A stretch of DNA of 64,000 nucleotides from Bdellovibrio sp. 22V (lineage in GTDB: Bacteria; Bdellovibrionota; Bdellovibrionia; Bdellovibrionales; Bdellovibrionaceae): contig NZ_CP125854.1 of assembly GCF_030169785.1 (NCBI RefSeq), positions 3,410,001-3,474,000 on the forward strand, read 5' to 3'. Shown one piece after another: positions 61,026-64,000 of the stretch. Position 1 is the first letter of the stretch. Each line of letters begins with the position of its first letter. The position numbers and the translations under genes were made by a program. The notes below the pieces were generated by a model. The model did no database searches. It saw only the letters and a program-made list of their open reading frames with translations, and had not been told where the DNA came from.

Positions 61026-63046
61026 GAAAGAAGCGTCTGATCTACGGCTTGTTAGGTTTTAGCTTGTGCTGTGCAAGTGCAGCGGTTCTTCTTTGGCCGC
61101 CGCCAGAAACTCCGTCGTATGATCAAGTTAGAAATACGTATAAAAGCTCCGAACTTTATGTTTTGGATCGCAACGGTAAACTGCTCCATCAACAGCGCCA
61201 TAATCAAAACGGACGCTCTTTTGCTTGGGTTGGTTTACAAGACGTTTCGCCGGCGCTGCAGAAGGCGGTACTTAAATCTGAAGACGCTCGCTTTTTTGAA
61301 CATAGTGGGGTGGATGCCGGAGCGTTAGGAGCTTCTCTTTATCAGCGATTGTTTAAAAACTCTCCGCGTGGCGGCAGTACAATCAGCATGCAGCTGACAA
61401 AACTTCTCGCCAAGAATCGCAATGTCTATGAAGGATATCTTGGCAAAGCTCGGCAGATAGCTCATGCACTTCTTCTGGAAAGAAGCTGGAGCAAAAAGCA
61501 AATCCTTGAAGCCTATATCAACTTAATTCCTTTTCGTGGAGAGTTTAAAGGCATCAGCAGTATCTCGTGGGCGCTGTTTGATAAAATGCCTTCGGGACTT
61601 ACGAAGACTGAGTCGACCTTGTTAGCCGTTCTTATTCGCGCACCCAATGCGAAAAGTGCGGAGTGGTCTAAACGTGCCTGTCGGCAAGAACCGGAACTTT
61701 GTACGCTTTTTGCCAAAGATGTCGAGATTCTTTCTTTGCGAGGTTTTACGCCCACTCATCAGGAGGCTCTGCATTTGGCGCAAAGGCTGTCGCGAACTCA
61801 TAGCAGCGGCTTTCTTGCGTCGACCGTCGATAAAGATTTGCAGTTATTTATACAGCAAACGGTGCGCGCACAAATTCGTAAGATCGCCGAACAGAATGTG
61901 CGAGATGCCGCCGTTCTGGTTGTCGAAAATAAAACGGGAGAAGTGTGGGCTTATGTAGGCGGTTCTGGAGAAAATCCAGAAGCGTTCTATGTCGATGGCA
62001 TTCAGGCTCTTCGCCAGGCCGGATCCACGCTGAAACCCTTTTTGTACGCCACAGCTTTTGAAAATAATATTTTGCATGCAAACTCGTGGATCGAAGACTC
62101 AGCGGTCGATATTGTTTTTGACAGAGGAGTTTACAAACCCTTGAATCATGATCGGCAGTTTTATGGATGGGTGCCTGTAAAAACCGCGTTGGGATCTTCT
62201 TTAAATGTTCCCGCCGTGAAAGTTTTTAAACTTCTTAATGATGATTCTTTTTGGACGAAATTATCCAATCTCCATTTCCGCAAGCTTCAGGAGCCGGAAC
62301 ACTATGGGCCCGCTTTGGCTTTGGGTGTCGCCGATGTGACATTAGAAGATTTAACGAATGCTTATCGGACACTCGCGAATAACGGTTTCTATTCTGAAAT
62401 TTCGTTTGAGAAAAAACCGGCAAAAGTGGAGCTGGGACGGGCGGTGTTCACTTCGCCAGCGGTGCAAGAAGTACGAAAGATTTTATCAGAGAATCAAAAC
62501 AGAGCTTTGGGCTTTGGTTTGGAATCTTCATTGGCTCTGGCGGGAACAGCGGTAAAGACCGGAACGAGTAAAGATATGCGTGATAATTGGTGTATCGGAT
62601 TCAATGATCGTTTCACTGTGGGTGTTTGGGTCGGAAATTTTTCTGGTGAGCCGATGTGGAATGTTATGGGAATCTCGGGAGCAGCACCTATATGGCGAAA
62701 TGTCATGATGTGGCTTCAGGAAAAATACCCTAGCGAAGTCAAGTCGTCGCTGGCTCAAGCTGAATCACCGCCAATAGAGAATCCACAGAAGTATCCACAG
62801 GCGCGAATTCTTTATCCGCAAGATGGAATGATTTTGGCGCTCGACCCTGCGATTCCGGCGGTAAATCAAAAAATGCCTTTGATTGCGGAATCTCTTTCAG
62901 GAAGAAAAACTTTTTGGAAAATAAATGGCGGAAAATTGATCTCGGCTTCGTCATCCTACCTGTGGACTCCGGCGACCGGGAAACACACCTTTGAGCTCTA
63001 CGAAAATTCAGAACTCAAAGGTCGTGTGCAGGTGCTAGTAAAATAA
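61022..63046 (+). CDS. pbpC: penicillin-binding protein 1C
   Basis: PbpC is a class A PBP with glycosyltransferase and transpeptidase domains. The 674-residue protein has one N-terminal membrane helix (LIYGLLGFSLCCASAAVLLW). The transglycosylase domain has KSEDARFFEHSGVD (catalytic E87) and RGGSTISMQLTK. The transpeptidase has GSTLKPF (S335-x-x-K338), SSLN and KTGTS (K512). A C-terminal BiPBP_C-like beta domain (PQARILYPQDGMILALDPAI) follows. The GTG start lies within the A2M stop (GTGA), indicating coupling. Length is a little under E. coli PbpC (770). Confidence 0.95.
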   Translation: MRKKRLIYGLLGFSLCCASAAVLLWPPPETPSYDQVRNTYKSSELYVLDRNGKLLHQQRHNQNGRSFAWVGLQDVSPALQKAVLKSEDARFFEHSGVDAGALGASLYQRLFKNSPRGGSTISMQLTKLLAKNRNVYEGYLGKARQIAHALLLERSWSKKQILEAYINLIPFRGEFKGISSISWALFDKMPSGLTKTESTLLAVLIRAPNAKSAEWSKRACRQEPELCTLFAKDVEILSLRGFTPTHQEALHLAQRLSRTHSSGFLASTVDKDLQLFIQQTVRAQIRKIAEQNVRDAAVLVVENKTGEVWAYVGGSGENPEAFYVDGIQALRQAGSTLKPFLYATAFENNILHANSWIEDSAVDIVFDRGVYKPLNHDRQFYGWVPVKTALGSSLNVPAVKVFKLLNDDSFWTKLSNLHFRKLQEPEHYGPALALGVADVTLEDLTNAYRTLANNGFYSEISFEKKPAKVELGRAVFTSPAVQEVRKILSENQNRALGFGLESSLALAGTAVKTGTSKDMRDNWCIGFNDRFTVGVWVGNFSGEPMWNVMGISGAAPIWRNVMMWLQEKYPSEVKSSLAQAESPPIENPQKYPQARILYPQDGMILALDPAIPAVNQKMPLIAESLSGRKTFWKINGGKLISASSSYLWTPATGKHTFELYENSELKGRVQVLVK

Positions 63047-63047
63047 C

Positions 63048-63455
63048 TTAGATATCGTAGTGAAATACAACGGGCATCTGTAAATCAGGATGCAGGCTGA
63101 GTTTTACGGGACAGTTTAAAGCGATAGTCTCAAGTTTTTTGCGGTAGTCATGCGGCACGCTTTGCGGCAGATGAAGTGCCACTGTGAGTTTCACAATACG
63201 ACGTGGATTCACGCCCATTTCTTTTTCCACGTTCACACGAGAACCTTTTAGCTCAATGCCATCTTTATCGGCAGCAATCGCCATAACCGTCAGCATACAG
63301 CTTCCAGTCGCTGCACCGACAAGATCCGTCGGAGAGAACGCTTCGCCTTTACCGTTATTATCTTTTGGAGCATCCGTACTGATGTGGGCGTTTGATGGAC
63401 CGTGCGTGATTTCGCAGTGTTTTTCGCCTTGATATAAGGCCGTCATTTTTACCAT
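63048..63455 (-). CDS. OsmC-like peroxiredoxin
   Basis: From ATG 63455, after TTGAGGAGTT, the product has 135 residues. It is an OsmC/Ohr-fold protein with the two conserved cysteines: C53 in AATGSCMLTVMAI and C115 in LNCPVKLSLHP. These form the peroxidatic and resolving pair that reduces organic hydroperoxides. The sequence FSPTDLVGAATGSC and GEAFSPTD pattern fits the YhfA/OsmC branch. It begins two bases after the convergent pbpC stop on the other strand. Confidence 0.92.
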   Translation of the reverse strand: MVKMTALYQGEKHCEITHGPSNAHISTDAPKDNNGKGEAFSPTDLVGAATGSCMLTVMAIAADKDGIELKGSRVNVEKEMGVNPRRIVKLTVALHLPQSVPHDYRKKLETIALNCPVKLSLHPDLQMPVVFHYDI

Positions 63456-63507
63456 GTTAGAACTCCTCAAAGCTCCAACATGGACTCAAAATTCAGAACC
63501 GTCAATC

Positions 63508-64000
63508 CTAGGAGGACATTTCCTCGATGATTTTACGGAGGCGCATTTCCGACGATTTAGACATATCAGCGTAGATTTTTCTTAGGTGAGTCGAACGAAC
63601 GGGATCGTTTTTAGAAGCCTTCATTTCTCGACCAAACTTAAGTGCGGCACAAACGCTTTCGATCACCAGTTTTCGTTTGGAGTCCTTGGTAATGAAATCA
63701 AAAGCGCCCAGAGAAAGAGCTTCTAGCGCGCGAGAGTGATCGCCATGCGCCGTTAACACAACAAAAGGAGTCATCTGTCCCAAAGAGCGAACGTAAGCTA
63801 AAAACTTAAGACCGTTCATTTGTGGCATTTCGATATCAGACAGAATGGTATCGAACTCTTGGGCTTTTACGTATTGCAGAGCTGCCGCACCGTTTTCGGC
63901 TTCCACGATTTCATCGACAAATTCTTTTAAGAAATGTTTGAGAAGCTCACGAATATCAGAGTCGTCTTCTACGATTAACAGACGGCTTTTTTCTTCTGAA
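63508..64000 (-). CDS. response regulator receiver protein, 5' end outside window
   Basis: The frame runs to the right edge; no start codon is visible in the window, and in-frame coding continues to position 64000. The visible 163 or so residues include the receiver landmarks: LLIVEDDSD (the acidic pair), LSDIEMPQMNG (the phospho-acceptor Asp), VVLTAHGD (Thr switch) and GAFDFITKD (conserved Lys). It then has a helical tail of about 45 residues ending RLRKIIEEMSS. This is a receiver-only (CheY-like) protein with a short helical extension and no DNA-binding domain, so it probably works by protein contacts. The cognate kinase is not in view. Confidence 0.9.
   Translation of the reverse strand, partial: SEEKSRLLIVEDDSDIRELLKHFLKEFVDEIVEAENGAAALQYVKAQEFDTILSDIEMPQMNGLKFLAYVRSLGQMTPFVVLTAHGDHSRALEALSLGAFDFITKDSKRKLVIESVCAALKFGREMKASKNDPVRSTHLRKIYADMSKSSEMRLRKIIEEMSS

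Overview
The window reads as an ordinary stretch of chromosome from a Gram-negative bacterium. The best guess is Bdellovibrio or a close relative (Bdellovibrionota). This is inferred from gene content, not proven: many secreted hydrolases and lipoproteins, an L,D-transpeptidase fused to a lysozyme-like domain, an alpha-2-macroglobulin with PbpC, PilZ and chemotaxis proteins, and a caa3-type oxidase. No rRNA, tRNA, CRISPR array, transposase or phage gene was recognised. Genes lie close together on both strands, and many stops overlap the next start.

Layout. 1-5.7 kb: a partial VOC-fold protein, a possible small lipoprotein, a GNAT acetyltransferase, ileS and trmO (overlapping ileS). 5.7-17.8 kb: a lone 2-oxoacid-dehydrogenase-type acyltransferase, a GYF/PilZ protein, the L,D-transpeptidase/lytic-transglycosylase lipoprotein, envelope proteins, a solute-binding protein, a parvulin, a chemoreceptor, a chalcone-isomerase-like protein, an EamA exporter and a DUF1328 protein. 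17.8-20.0 kb (minus strand): a nitrogen operon glnB-glnA followed by a GcvH-like protein that lacks the lipoyl lysine and ends in a long acidic tail. 20.3-26.0 kb: a gamma-glutamylcyclotransferase-like protein, trmL, a 0.6-kb intergenic region with two related palindromic repeats, then secA with two coupled small genes.

26.2-34.0 kb is the most unusual part: five consecutive, visibly A+T-richer genes for exported proteins. Four share a beta-sandwich module with an inserted charged helical hairpin. One of these adds a seven-bladed RCC1-like propeller with a cysteine pair in every blade. Another adds ZU5-like, PEGA, DUF2135-like and LAS-type (M15/MepA-like) zinc peptidase domains. I regard this as the best candidate for an undescribed envelope or prey-directed system.

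34.2-40.1 kb: rsgA, a BamE-like lipoprotein, a matrixin-like lipoprotein protease coupled to a membrane-anchored protein, and a phospholipase-D-family lipoprotein. 40.2-45.5 kb: acyl-CoA synthetase, KASIII-like enzyme, FabG-like reductase and two alpha/beta hydrolases, divergently arranged around a palindrome. 45.6-51.5 kb: a respiratory operon of cytochrome c, SCO, CoxB (with fused cytochrome c), CoxA, CoxC, CoxD and CtaB, which together would make and assemble a caa3-type terminal oxidase. 51.6-55.4 kb: two enzymes of homogentisate breakdown (MaiA-like, FAH-like) flanking a truncated LtaS-like membrane protein and an outer-membrane protein, then SodC and a 40-residue membrane peptide. 55.6-64 kb: alpha-2-macroglobulin and pbpC (overlapping), an OsmC-like protein and a response regulator running off the end.
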